Assembly (NCBI GenBank): GCA_958510825.1
Contig: OY294048.1
Coordinates: forward strand, 22,461,589 to 22,525,588
Source: Brachypterus glaber
Taxonomy: Eukaryota; Arthropoda; Insecta; Coleoptera; Kateretidae
DNA: 64,000 bases
Reading direction: 5' to 3'
Part shown: piece after piece, positions 54,969-64,000 of the stretch
Position numbering within the stretch: position 1 is the first letter of the stretch
How the letters are laid out: each line of letters opens with the position of its first letter
Translations under genes and position numbers: made by a program
Notes under the pieces: model-generated
Told to the model about the DNA's origin: nothing
What the model saw: the letters and a program-made list of their open reading frames with translations, nothing else
Database searches by the model: none

Positions 54969-57566
54969 ATGGAAGATTTAGATAAAATGGAAATTAGATT
55001 TTTGACTGCAGAAATGGTAAATTATGAACTTCGTATAAGACATTTAACAGCAAAAAATAATAGAGTATCTAAAATTAAAGTTTTAGGTAGAGCCATAGCT
55101 AGGGAAGATCCTAAAGTAAAATATGTAGATCCGACTTTTAATTTTAACAGTGAAGTGGAAAATATTAATAGAATTTTAGATAGTATATCTTCAGAAATTG
55201 TAGAATATCATGGTGATTATAGTTTAGCCGATTTAAGAAAATTAAAAACTTATTTAGTACATGTAACAAATCGTCTGCAACGTTTTCCTGAAGTAGAAGA
55301 AAATAAAGTTAGACGTATTCAATTTTTAGAAATAACAAAAGCAACTTGTTTAGAAATAGAAGCAGATATTTTAGATCTTTATGAAAAATCTGGTAAAAAT
55401 TCAGATCTTACTCAAGTAAATAATAATATTTCATTACATAATAGTACACAGTTTAGTCCTAATGTTTCTAGTAAAAAAGATAATGATTATTTAAAATCAG
55501 TACCAGTTTATAAATGGAATATTAATTTTGATGGAAAGTCTAATGTTTTAAATTTTATTGAGCAAGTTGAATATATGAAAATAAGTAGAAATGTTACAGA
55601 CGAAATGTTATTTAAATCCGCATATGACTTATTCAAAGAACCAGCATTGTCATGGTTTCTCTCAATTAAAGATAATTTAAATTCGTGGTCTCAAATAATT
55701 CAAGCATTAAAAAAAGATTTTCTTCCAGCTAACATAGATGATAGAACATGGGATGATATCCGTTCTAGATATCAAAATCCCGATGAATCTATCGCAATTT
55801 TTATAGGTGCTATGGAAACCTTGTTTAAACGTTTAATTCATGCTGCAAGTTTATATACTAGACTTAAGACGATTAGAGAAAGAATATTACCACATTATTT
55901 TACACCATTATCACTTATAGAAATAAATGATTTAGAAGATTTAAAGGACAGTTGTAAAAGAATAGATGAAGCTTATCAATTAAAACAAAAGAGCATAGCA
56001 GGTAAAAGTGTAACAAAAAATAAAGCAGTTAATAAAGTAAATGTCCTAAGTTCGGATATAAATCAAAATTTTAGTAGTAAATGTAATTGTAGTCATAATA
56101 CCACAGTGTCCAAACTTACCCCATCTTCCTCTACTCGTCAAAGTTCAGTATGTAATAGTAGTCAAGTTTCTCAAATTAGTCAAAGTACCAATCAAAGCTT
56201 TAATAATACACAGAATAGTAGTAATAGTAGTAATAATAAAAGTAGACAAGTAATTTGTTATAACTGTAACCAACCAAATCATATTTTTAGCAAATGTTTA
56301 GCTAAAAGAACAAAGTTTTGTTATAAATGTGGATATAAAGATGTAGTTTTTAAAAATTGCCCTTCCTGTACAAAAAAACTAAATAGGAAAGTGGATGATT
56401 TTAGTCGGCATTCACTTAATAAAAAGGCTAAAAATAATAATGACAGTCAGGTAAAAAAGGATAACAAAACTACTTTTTGTAAAAACATTTATTATAATAA
56501 AAGTAATATCAATTCTTTACAAAAATCAAGTGTAACAGAAACAAATAAACGCTTTTATTTGAATGAATGGAAAGATTGGTTGGATAAAGTTAAAAATTTT
56601 TATAAACCGTATAGTTTGTCTGTAATTAATAAAAATTCTTTTATTAAATTACCTAGAGATAACCGTCCATATATTAAAGTAAATATTTTTGATAGAAATA
56701 TAACAGCTTTGATTGATACAGGTGCAAATTGTTCAGTGGCTGGTGGTCACGCGATTAAAATTTTAGAAAAATTTAATTTAAAAATTGATAAATGTCTTAT
56801 ACCGCATGTTACTACAGCTGATAAATCTAAACAGTTAGTAACTGGTGTTGTTTATTTACCTATTAAAGTAGATAATGAAGTTAAGATTTTACAAGTCTTG
56901 GTTGTTCCTTCTTTGGAAACAAAATTTATTTTTGGTGTGAATTTTTTACAATTGTTTTCTATGACTCTGGATTTTTCTGATGAATCTTGGAATAATAAAA
57001 TTAATAATTTGAATGTGATCAGTAGTAACAGTGATAATCAGGATATAAATAAAGATAATTCAGTAGGCTTATGTGACTTGACAGACGAACAGAAAAAGAT
57101 AGCAGATAAATTTGTTAGTTTATTTAAAGAATTATATAGCGAAAAAATAGGTAGAACAAATTTAATAGAACATGATATAGATACAGGAAATAATAAACCT
57201 TTTAAAATGCGTCAATATCCTTTGTCACCTTATTTAATAGAAATTTTACATAAAGAGTTAGATAAAATGTTAAAAGATGATATAGTTTCACCATCTTATT
57301 CTGATTTTAATTCACCAGTTTTATTAGTAAAAAAAGCTAATGGTACATACCGTTTTTGTTTTGATGGACGTAAATTAAATTCTATTACAAAAGGTGATTC
57401 ACATCCTTTACCAAGGATAGACTCCATTTTAAGTTTATTAGGCGATGCAAAATATATATCAAGTATAGATTTAAAAAATGCTTTTTGGCAGATTCCACTT
57501 ACAAAAACTGCTAAAAAAAAACTGCATTTTCCGTACCTGGTAGGGGACTATTTGAATTTAATGTAA
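54969..57566 (+). CDS. gag-pol: Gag-protease-RT (N-terminal part) of second element, ends at a frameshift
   Basis: This frame of 865 residues fuses gag and the start of pol. A capsid-like region lies at about 180-300 (WNINFDGKSNVLNFIEQVE). There is one intact CCHC knuckle (CYNCNQPNHIFSKC from residue 430) and a second with the histidine replaced by valine (CYKCGYKDVVFKNC). The aspartic protease has DTGA at 583-586. The reverse transcriptase opens with CFDGRKLNSITKG and SSIDLKNAFWQIPL. The frame leaves the RT sequence after a run of nine A (57513-57521) and stops 45 bases later; RT continues in the -1 frame. The fusion of gag and pol in one frame is normal for several gypsy lineages. Confidence 0.9.
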   Translation: MEDLDKMEIRFLTAEMVNYELRIRHLTAKNNRVSKIKVLGRAIAREDPKVKYVDPTFNFNSEVENINRILDSISSEIVEYHGDYSLADLRKLKTYLVHVTNRLQRFPEVEENKVRRIQFLEITKATCLEIEADILDLYEKSGKNSDLTQVNNNISLHNSTQFSPNVSSKKDNDYLKSVPVYKWNINFDGKSNVLNFIEQVEYMKISRNVTDEMLFKSAYDLFKEPALSWFLSIKDNLNSWSQIIQALKKDFLPANIDDRTWDDIRSRYQNPDESIAIFIGAMETLFKRLIHAASLYTRLKTIRERILPHYFTPLSLIEINDLEDLKDSCKRIDEAYQLKQKSIAGKSVTKNKAVNKVNVLSSDINQNFSSKCNCSHNTTVSKLTPSSSTRQSSVCNSSQVSQISQSTNQSFNNTQNSSNSSNNKSRQVICYNCNQPNHIFSKCLAKRTKFCYKCGYKDVVFKNCPSCTKKLNRKVDDFSRHSLNKKAKNNNDSQVKKDNKTTFCKNIYYNKSNINSLQKSSVTETNKRFYLNEWKDWLDKVKNFYKPYSLSVINKNSFIKLPRDNRPYIKVNIFDRNITALIDTGANCSVAGGHAIKILEKFNLKIDKCLIPHVTTADKSKQLVTGVVYLPIKVDNEVKILQVLVVPSLETKFIFGVNFLQLFSMTLDFSDESWNNKINNLNVISSNSDNQDINKDNSVGLCDLTDEQKKIADKFVSLFKELYSEKIGRTNLIEHDIDTGNNKPFKMRQYPLSPYLIEILHKELDKMLKDDIVSPSYSDFNSPVLLVKKANGTYRFCFDGRKLNSITKGDSHPLPRIDSILSLLGDAKYISSIDLKNAFWQIPLTKTAKKKLHFPYLVGDYLNLM
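57513..57521 (+). other. A9 tract at the RT frameshift
   Basis: The RT reading frame moves by -1 at this homopolymer. Either one A was gained or lost in this copy, the assembly miscounted the run, or ribosomes slip here. Because it falls inside the RT fold, an indel or a sequence error is the simplest reading. Confidence 0.75.
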
Positions 57567-59788
57567 TGTGTTATGGACTCAAAAATGGAACACAAAGTCA
57601 GCAAAGATTAATGGATAAACTTTTTCCTTTCTCCTTTTATCCAAATATATTTGTTTATATTGATGACATTATAATAGTATCAAAAACTTTTGAGGAACAT
57701 ATTAAATTACTTCAAATAGTACATGAAAAATTAAAATCTGCTAATCTTACAATAAATTTTGAAAAAAGTAATTTTTTTAGAAAATCACTTAAGTATTTAG
57801 GTTTTGTAATTGATAATTTTGGTTTAAGAACCGATCCGCAAAAAGTAGAAGCAATAATAAACTATCCTAGACCAACAAATAGTACAGAGATAAAACGATT
57901 TTTAGGTGTAGCTTCGTGGTATCGTAGATTTGTTAGGAATTTTTCAACAATTGTTAGTCCATTAAATTCACTTTTAAAGGGCAAAGGTAAAAAACAAGCC
58001 ATTAGTTGGAATACTGATGCAGAAAAAGCTTTTTTATTGTTGAAGGAATCTTTAATAAATGCTCCAGCTTTAGCAAGTCCCAATTTTTCTTTACCATTTG
58101 TTATACAATGTGATGCTTCTTTAGTTGGCCTCGGTTCCATATTAACACAAACGCAAGATGGTCAAGAAAAAGTAATAGCTTATGCTAGTAGAGCTTTAAC
58201 ACGTAGTGAAATAAAATATTCTGTAGGTGAAAAGGAATGTTTAGCTGTTTTGTTTGCTATAGATAGGTTTAGACCATATATTGAAGGTGTTAAATTCACA
58301 GTAATTACAGATCATTCTTCATTAAAATATTTGAGTAATATGAAAGATCCCTCTGGTCGCTTGGCTAGATGGTCATTAAAATTACAGCAATATGATATGG
58401 ATATTGTATATCGTAGAGGTAAATTAAATGTAGTAGCTGATGGGTTATCCAGAGCTTTTGATAGAATAGAACCAGAAAAATCAATTTTTCCAGATGTAAA
58501 TTTAATTAATTTTAATGTAAATGATTATAATAGTGATAAATATTATATTCAGTTGAGGGAAAAAATTATTAAGAGTCCAGATTCATATCCGCAATTTAAA
58601 GTTATTGATGATAATATTTATAAGTTCATACCGACCAAGACAAAAGTAAAAAGTAATATTATAGAGTGGAAATTGTTAGTGCCTCAAAAATGTCGTAAAC
58701 AAGTACTAAAAGAATGTCATGACGATGTATTAGCTTCTCATATGGGATTTTTTAAAACTTTTCATAGAATTTCAGAAACATATTTTTGGCCAAAAATGCG
58801 TAAAGATATTTTAAAGTATGTAAGATGTTGTAATATTTGTCAATCACAAAAAGTTAGTAATTCTGCACGTTTTGGATTGATGGGTCGTGAAAAAGAAGTA
58901 AATTATCCGTGGCAAGTTATTTCATGTGATTTGCAGGGACCATTTCCCAGAAGTTCTAAAGGTTTTAGTTATCTTTTAGTTGTGTCAGACTGGTTTACAA
59001 AGTATACATTATTACATCCTTTAAGGGAAGCTACTGCAAATGCAATATGTAAATTCATTGAGAATGAAGTTTTTTTAGTTTACGGAGTCTGTCAATTTTT
59101 AATTGTCGATAATGGAAAACAATTTGCTGGTAAAGTTTTTAAAAAATTAGCAGATGAATATAATGTACAGAAAATTTGGTTTAATGCACTTTACCATAGT
59201 CAAAATAATCCGACGGAAAGGCAACATCGCACAATTTCTACTGCTATAAGATCATATATAAAAGATAATCAAAAAGAATGGTGTAAAAGTTTAGCAAAAA
59301 TAGGTCTAGCTTTACGAACGTCTGTAAATGAAGTTACGGGGTATACGCCGGCATTTCTTAATTTTGGGAGGAATGTACCTATCACAGGAACTTATTATGG
59401 CAAAATGACATCAACTGATGGTGTTAAATTAGAACCTTGTGACAGAGACTCGTATAGTCAAGACTTGGGAAATCTTAAAGAGATTTTTGTTGATGTAAAG
59501 AAATATTTACATGAAGCTTATGAACGTAATAAGCGTACTTATGATTTGCGCAAGCGTGAAGTAAATTTTGATATAGGTGAAAAAGTTTGGAGACGAAACA
59601 AAGTACTCTCAGATGCTAGTAAAAGTTTTGCTGCAAAACTTGCTCCAAAGTACATACTTTGCAAAGTTGTTGCGAAAAAGTCAAAGTTAGTGTATATTTT
59701 GGAAAATGCAGATGGTCATAGAGGCGACTGGCATGTTAAAGATCTAAAGAAATATTTTGGATCGAATAGTGACATTTCAGTTGGCTAG
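57566..59788 (+). CDS. pol: RT (C-terminal part), RNase H and integrase of second element
   Basis: This frame of 740 residues continues the RT begun in the previous frame; its apparent ATG is an internal methionine, and the frame joins at about 57521. It contains the catalytic YIDD (31-34), RNase H with VIQCDASLVGLG, and integrase with an HHCC zinc region (ASHMGFFKTFH, CNIC). The integrase triad is D455, D515 and E551 with D-x35-E spacing. A C-terminal basic region ends near RGDWHVKDLKKYF, resembling a GPY/F-like or chromatin-associated tail. No stop interrupts it, so all downstream enzymes are intact apart from the frame join. Confidence 0.93.
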   Translation: MCYGLKNGTQSQQRLMDKLFPFSFYPNIFVYIDDIIIVSKTFEEHIKLLQIVHEKLKSANLTINFEKSNFFRKSLKYLGFVIDNFGLRTDPQKVEAIINYPRPTNSTEIKRFLGVASWYRRFVRNFSTIVSPLNSLLKGKGKKQAISWNTDAEKAFLLLKESLINAPALASPNFSLPFVIQCDASLVGLGSILTQTQDGQEKVIAYASRALTRSEIKYSVGEKECLAVLFAIDRFRPYIEGVKFTVITDHSSLKYLSNMKDPSGRLARWSLKLQQYDMDIVYRRGKLNVVADGLSRAFDRIEPEKSIFPDVNLINFNVNDYNSDKYYIQLREKIIKSPDSYPQFKVIDDNIYKFIPTKTKVKSNIIEWKLLVPQKCRKQVLKECHDDVLASHMGFFKTFHRISETYFWPKMRKDILKYVRCCNICQSQKVSNSARFGLMGREKEVNYPWQVISCDLQGPFPRSSKGFSYLLVVSDWFTKYTLLHPLREATANAICKFIENEVFLVYGVCQFLIVDNGKQFAGKVFKKLADEYNVQKIWFNALYHSQNNPTERQHRTISTAIRSYIKDNQKEWCKSLAKIGLALRTSVNEVTGYTPAFLNFGRNVPITGTYYGKMTSTDGVKLEPCDRDSYSQDLGNLKEIFVDVKKYLHEAYERNKRTYDLRKREVNFDIGEKVWRRNKVLSDASKSFAAKLAPKYILCKVVAKKSKLVYILENADGHRGDWHVKDLKKYFGSNSDISVG

Positions 59789-60318
59789 ATTTGATTAAAT
59801 AAGAATATTTTCTTAGTATCATTCGGAATGATATTTAAAAAATATCAATGTATTGAAAATATTTAAAGGGTACCCAAAACTTTTGTATATAGTAGTAAAA
59901 AAAATATATAAATATATTTTTTGTAGAAGAGAATTCTGGTGCACACAGTCAAGTCTTATTTCTATTTTTTTATCTTGATAAAACTTAGCTAAAAAGAAAA
60001 ACAAAATTAATTATGACAATTACCCGATTATGACAATTACCTGATTATGACAATTACCTGTTTATGACACACACCGATAAAGTCCCAAAATTATGTTCTA
60101 CATAAGAGTAGGCGGATGATACACGTAGTTATCAAGCTTAGCTATTGTTAATTATCAAGTAGTATTTCAAATGATTTACATAAAGTATTGTATTTTTTTG
60201 TTGATTTATTAAATAAATATAGTATATATTTTAGCTATTTAAGTTAAATAGTTATAGAGTTTGGTATAAAAATATTTTTTGTATATTAAATATTTTTATT
60301 ATTTTTGGAGGGGGCATG
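59789..60318 (+). other. 3' non-coding region with 17-bp tandem repeats and polypurine tract
   Basis: No envelope frame is present. TTATGACAATTACC(C/T)G(A/T) repeats three times at 60011-60061, with a partial fourth. GGAGGGGG (60307-60314) is a good polypurine tract just before the 3' LTR. Confidence 0.75.
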
Positions 60319-62422
60319 TGTAACGACATAAATCGTCACTTTGTAATATAGCAAGGGTTAATTAAACTATTCGTTTACTTACGTTATAATTTATGTTTAT
60401 TTTGTATATAAATAGTTACGTACGTACAGAACTATTTTGTATCTGGGACTATTTTGTAGCAGGAACTGAATTCTAACCATATAAGTCTCTATTCCATAGT
60501 TCTACCTGAAAATAACATAAAGAAAACATAATTAGAATATGATTTTTAATAATAAAGAATCATATGACTTATTTCTCTATAGTGCATTTGTCTATGGACT
60601 TACCTGGTTTTTATATGTTTCAGAGTCTATTGAGGGTTGGATTTCACTGGCTTTCACCTGTAGCTTGTCTCTCTTGTGGAAAGTTGTGTATGATTATCCC
60701 TTCGGGATAATCCAGAATTTGTTGAAAATAGTTTGCTGGAACTGCTCACTTAGATTCAGTATTTTGTTTATACTTAGTTCACAGGACACTTAGTATTCTG
60801 TTCGTATTTTTATTAGTTTTGCTGATAAACAATAAGTATTGTTTATATTTGTTTCTTAGAGTAATATTTTGAGGTTAGATATCACTAATACAGATTTATT
60901 AGGAAACATTCTTTTAATTAGTTATTATCTTTGATGTAGTTTCAGTTACCTTTATTAGGAATCCTATACGGTAAAACTGTAGTTGATAATGACTTGCATA
61001 GATGTCGCTAATAGTTCAGAAATAGGATTTTATTCACCTGAAGGGTTCATACCGGTTGATAAGGTCGATTTTCGCTCCTTCTTGATGAACTCTGTACAAT
61101 GGTGGTCTCATTTTGACGAGTGTTTATTTTCTGTAATCATCGAAGTAATCCTTCATGTATTTTTATTTAAAGTTAGTGAAAATGAATATTTAAACAATGC
61201 GGAAGATAGTATAACTGATATTTTTTTACAATTACGCATTTATAACGTTTCGATGGACATCGAAGACTTAGAATGAGACGTAAGTTAAGTTTTTCTGTTT
61301 CTTAGAATATTTCTGACATATAATTATTGTTTTAGCACCATTATTATTACCATTAATTAAGCACAATCACTAGACCATTAATTACTCACCATTTCTATAC
61401 CATTAATATGGAATTATATTAATTTAAGTTGAAGTTTATTTTGGTGTATTTGATATACAAGTTCTCCGCATGGAGTGATGTTCTGTTGGAACATGGTTCT
61501 GTATTTTTCGGCATAGATAAATTCTATATGACCGTCTAGCAGACAATTTTACATTGGACATAATTTTCAAAAGTATATTTTATCCCGGACAACATTTTCA
61601 ATCGTACATTTTATCCTGGAAGATGATTTTTCCAAAGTAGATGGGACAGCTTATTTTTTTCTTCTTTCATTTGAGAAATGAATTCATCAGCATAGGGGAG
61701 ACTTGCACAGATGAAGACGATGGAATTCATACCTCATGGATTTTGCAGAAACCAGCTAAGTACTCATTCTGAAAACTTTTGAAAGCAATATTTCATATTT
61801 TTAAATTCTTTTATTTCAATATTCTTATAACTGTAAACTTTATCAGATCTGATATAGTATTGATTAATACTATATGCCCTTCTGGCTTTTGTTCATTTTT
61901 AGGTACTTATTTTTTTTAAAAACATTTAATCTCATTTATTAATTATTAAATATCATACTTTTGATTAAATGATTTCTAATTTAAGCATGACTTTTATACA
62001 CTGCAAGAAATGATTGTTGTTTACATACATTTCTTGGTGCTTGCTGAACTTCATGTTTTCTTTATACATTTAAGTCAATGATTTCTGAATTTAGTAATTT
62101 TTATTAAGATTTCTTTAATTATATCTTAATATAATTACACATATTTTTTATATATATTAATACATTACTTGATGTGCTTTCATTAAGTTTATTTATAATA
62201 AATTTCTCAAATGAATTATCTTATTTTATTTAGGGGTTATATTTTCTCAAACTGAAAAGCTTAAGTATTTACACTAGGTTGTTACTTACCTAAAGGAGTA
62301 AAAGCTAAAGTAACTGGCGCCCCTAACAACATTAATCAATTCTTTCTATTTTTCCCTTGCCCATACCCATTGCTCCGCTGTCAAAACTAGCCGTTGGCAG
62401 TGAACGTATTAATTACGGTACA
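60319..62422 (+). repeat. 3' LTR of second LTR retrotransposon
   Basis: Constant offset of 8059 from the 5' LTR at both ends, and identical small frames inside it. It is followed by the ATAA duplication. Confidence 0.95.
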
Positions 62423-62734
62423 ATAATAATTTTATAATAAAAAAAAATCACTTTTATTATTTTTAGCCTTATTTTGTTATGCATTTCATGTCTACACCTA
62501 AAATGCGACTAAAATATTTTGATGCATTTATACCCATTTACTGCCAAAATATTCGTCAGCTCTTCTTGGAGGCAGAATAATAGTGTGAATTTATTAATTT
62601 TTACTTTTATATTTTAGAATTCTAAAATTAAAAGTATTGAAATACACATTTTTTTTCAATTTTTTTTTTCCTATTTTTTCACATTTCTCGACGTTTTCGA
62701 AGTTTTTAAGACTTTTGAGACCATGTTAAAAAAA
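62423..62734. other. AT-rich spacer
   Basis: No gene or repeat boundary is supported. Confidence 0.4.
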
Positions 62735-62786
62735 TGTCTGTCTGTCTGTCGGTCTGTCTGCCTGTCTGTCTGTCTGTCGGTCTGTG
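62735..62786. repeat. (TCTG)n microsatellite
   Basis: About thirteen TCTG units with a few C/G variants (GTCGG, GCCTG). It is followed by TGAACACGATAACTCGGG, which I associate with a common dispersed repeat start in insects. Confidence 0.92.
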
Positions 62787-63142
62787 AACACGATAACTCG
62801 GGAAAGACAAATCGTAACGATTTGAAATTTGGAGGGTATATTTGCGTAGTGAATATCTCGGCGGGGATTTAAATTGGGGTATGTGGGTAGGGGAGAGGGG
62901 GGTCAAAGGGGCCAAAAAAAGTTAATTTTTGTTTTTTTTTAGTTTTTTATCGTTCAATTATAATTTTGGCATGTATAGAAAGGTAATAAAATTTACCATA
63001 AAAAAAGTAAAAACTAATTTTTTCGTAGCACCAATACTTCTGGAGATATTAGCAAAATAACAAAATACACGCCACTGTGAAGTCTTTTTATTAGTTTATA
63101 GGCAAAGCCTCGTATTTTGCAAATTTTAATAATGATTTTTAT
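62787..63142. repeat. Putative dispersed repeat body next to TCTG microsatellite
   Basis: Sequence such as GAACACGATAACTCGGGAAAG and CGTAACGATTTGAAATTTGG looks like a non-coding transposon body. It includes a purine-rich patch (62885-62920). No gene is seen; the family is not identified. Confidence 0.4.
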
Positions 63143-64000
63143 GTCCATTTTAAGCAAAAAAATTGTCGGTCACCTGTTACGACGCGCAGTACTGCTTAGA
63201 CAAACGTAAGTATGCGCGTTTATTAATATATACGAATGCTTAAAAGTGTTCTGGCAAACATATACAAATATGTCATGCGCAGTAAGGATTGGTGAAACAG
63301 ATTAATGCGCAAAAGTGTTTAATAATACATACGAATACGCAAAAGTGTTTTGCCAAAGATATACAAATATATCATGCGCAGTAGGGATTGGTAAAACATA
63401 TCTATGCGCAAAAGTGTTTAATAATACATACGTATACGCAAAAGTGTTCTGAAATATATACAAATATATTATGCGCAGTAAAGATTGGTGGTGTCCATTT
63501 CAAGCAAAAAAATTGTCGGTCACCAGTTACGACGCGCAGTACTGCTTAGACAAACGTAAGTATGCGTGTTTATTAATATATACGAATGCTTAAAAGTGTT
63601 CTGGCAAACATATACAAATATGTCATGCGCAGTAAGGATTGGTGAAACATATTAATGCGCAAAAGTGTTTAATAATACATACGAATAAGCAAAAGTGTTT
63701 TGCCAAAGATATACAAATATATCATGCGCAGTAGGGATTGGTAAAACATATCTATGCGCAAACGTGTTTAATCATACATACGAATACGCAAAAGTGTTCT
63801 GGCAAAGATATACAAATATATCATGTGCAGTAAAGATTGGTGGAACATATTTATGCGCAAAAGTATTTAATAATACATACGAATATTCAGAAAGGTTCTG
63901 GCAAAGATATACAAATATATCATGCGCAGTAAAGATTGGTGAAACATATTTATGCGCAAACATGTTTAATAATACATACGAATGCACAGTGTTCCGGAGT
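63143..64000 (+). repeat. Satellite-like array: ~99-bp monomers in a 350-bp higher-order repeat, open at right edge
   Basis: CATGCGCAGTAAGGATTGG-type landmarks occur at 63274, 63373, 63470, 63624, 63723, 63822 and 63921 (spacing 97-99, with one break). The GTCCATTT start recurs at 63143 and 63493, giving a 350-bp higher-order unit. Each monomer includes TGCGCAAAAGTGTTTAATAATACATACG. An apparent minus-strand frame with a 33-residue repeat (63772-63987) is only translation of the array. Confidence 0.92.

Larger units (their letters stand above)
52260..62422 (+). mobile_element. Second Ty3/gypsy-type LTR retrotransposon (10,163 bp, 2104-bp LTRs)
   Basis: LTRs (52260-54363 and 60319-62422) begin TGTAACGAC and end ACGGTACA. 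The target duplication is ATAA (52256-52259 and 62423-62426). It encodes gag-protease-RT-RNase H-integrase and no envelope. The LTRs have equal length and looked identical where compared, so insertion is recent, though the coding frame has one frameshift. Confidence 0.95.

Noticed and set aside
63772..63987. Frame with a 33-residue repeat
   Set aside because: 33 residues equals the ~99-bp monomer; it is translation of satellite DNA.

Overview
The window is very AT-rich eukaryotic DNA, most likely from an insect (a beetle-like genome would fit). I found no host housekeeping gene. What can be recognised is layer upon layer of mobile DNA: a piggyBac-type transposase, two Ty3/gypsy-type LTR retrotransposons, remnants of at least two non-LTR retrotransposons, a decayed MULE/NOF-like transposon, a Tc1/mariner-like fragment, a tRNA-like SINE, and many foldback or MITE-like inverted repeats. 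Family names rest on motifs read by eye. The host assignment rests on the combination of element families, not on a species marker.

Layout. 1-1969: 3' part of a piggyBac-like element, ending GGG next to a TTAA; its reading frame is still open at the left edge. 1970-21100: no gene, but a dense series of inverted-repeat elements, one of which (10043-10286) can be compared with an unoccupied copy of its target repeat near 45.8 kb. 21100-21790: 3' tail of a LINE whose longer copy lies on the minus strand at 41640-43830. 22587-37949: a decayed transposase gene with MULE-like catalytic motifs and a C-terminal part resembling a ubiquitin-specific protease. It is split by a young 12.2-kb LTR retrotransposon (23906-36070) with 1392-bp LTRs and a GTTT target duplication. 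37950-41020: several foldbacks, including a CpG-rich one, and an internally deleted mariner-like element. 41640-48921: LINE remnants and small repeats. 49791-50547: four near-identical 189-bp tandem units. 52260-62422: a second young LTR element with unusually long 2104-bp LTRs and an ATAA duplication. 62735-64000: a TCTG microsatellite and a tandem array of about 99-bp monomers in a 350-bp higher-order repeat that runs off the window.

The most interesting unit is the first LTR retrotransposon. It carries gag, pol, an envelope-like gene whose glycoprotein resembles that of chuviruses rather than the usual errantivirus type, and a fourth glutamine-rich reading frame behind its own TATA box. 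A splice donor in the LTR follows an 11-codon start exon in phase with an acceptor just before the envelope frame, which suggests how the envelope is expressed. The decayed gene it landed in is the second point of interest, because transposase-like and deubiquitinase-like motifs sit in one ancestral reading frame.
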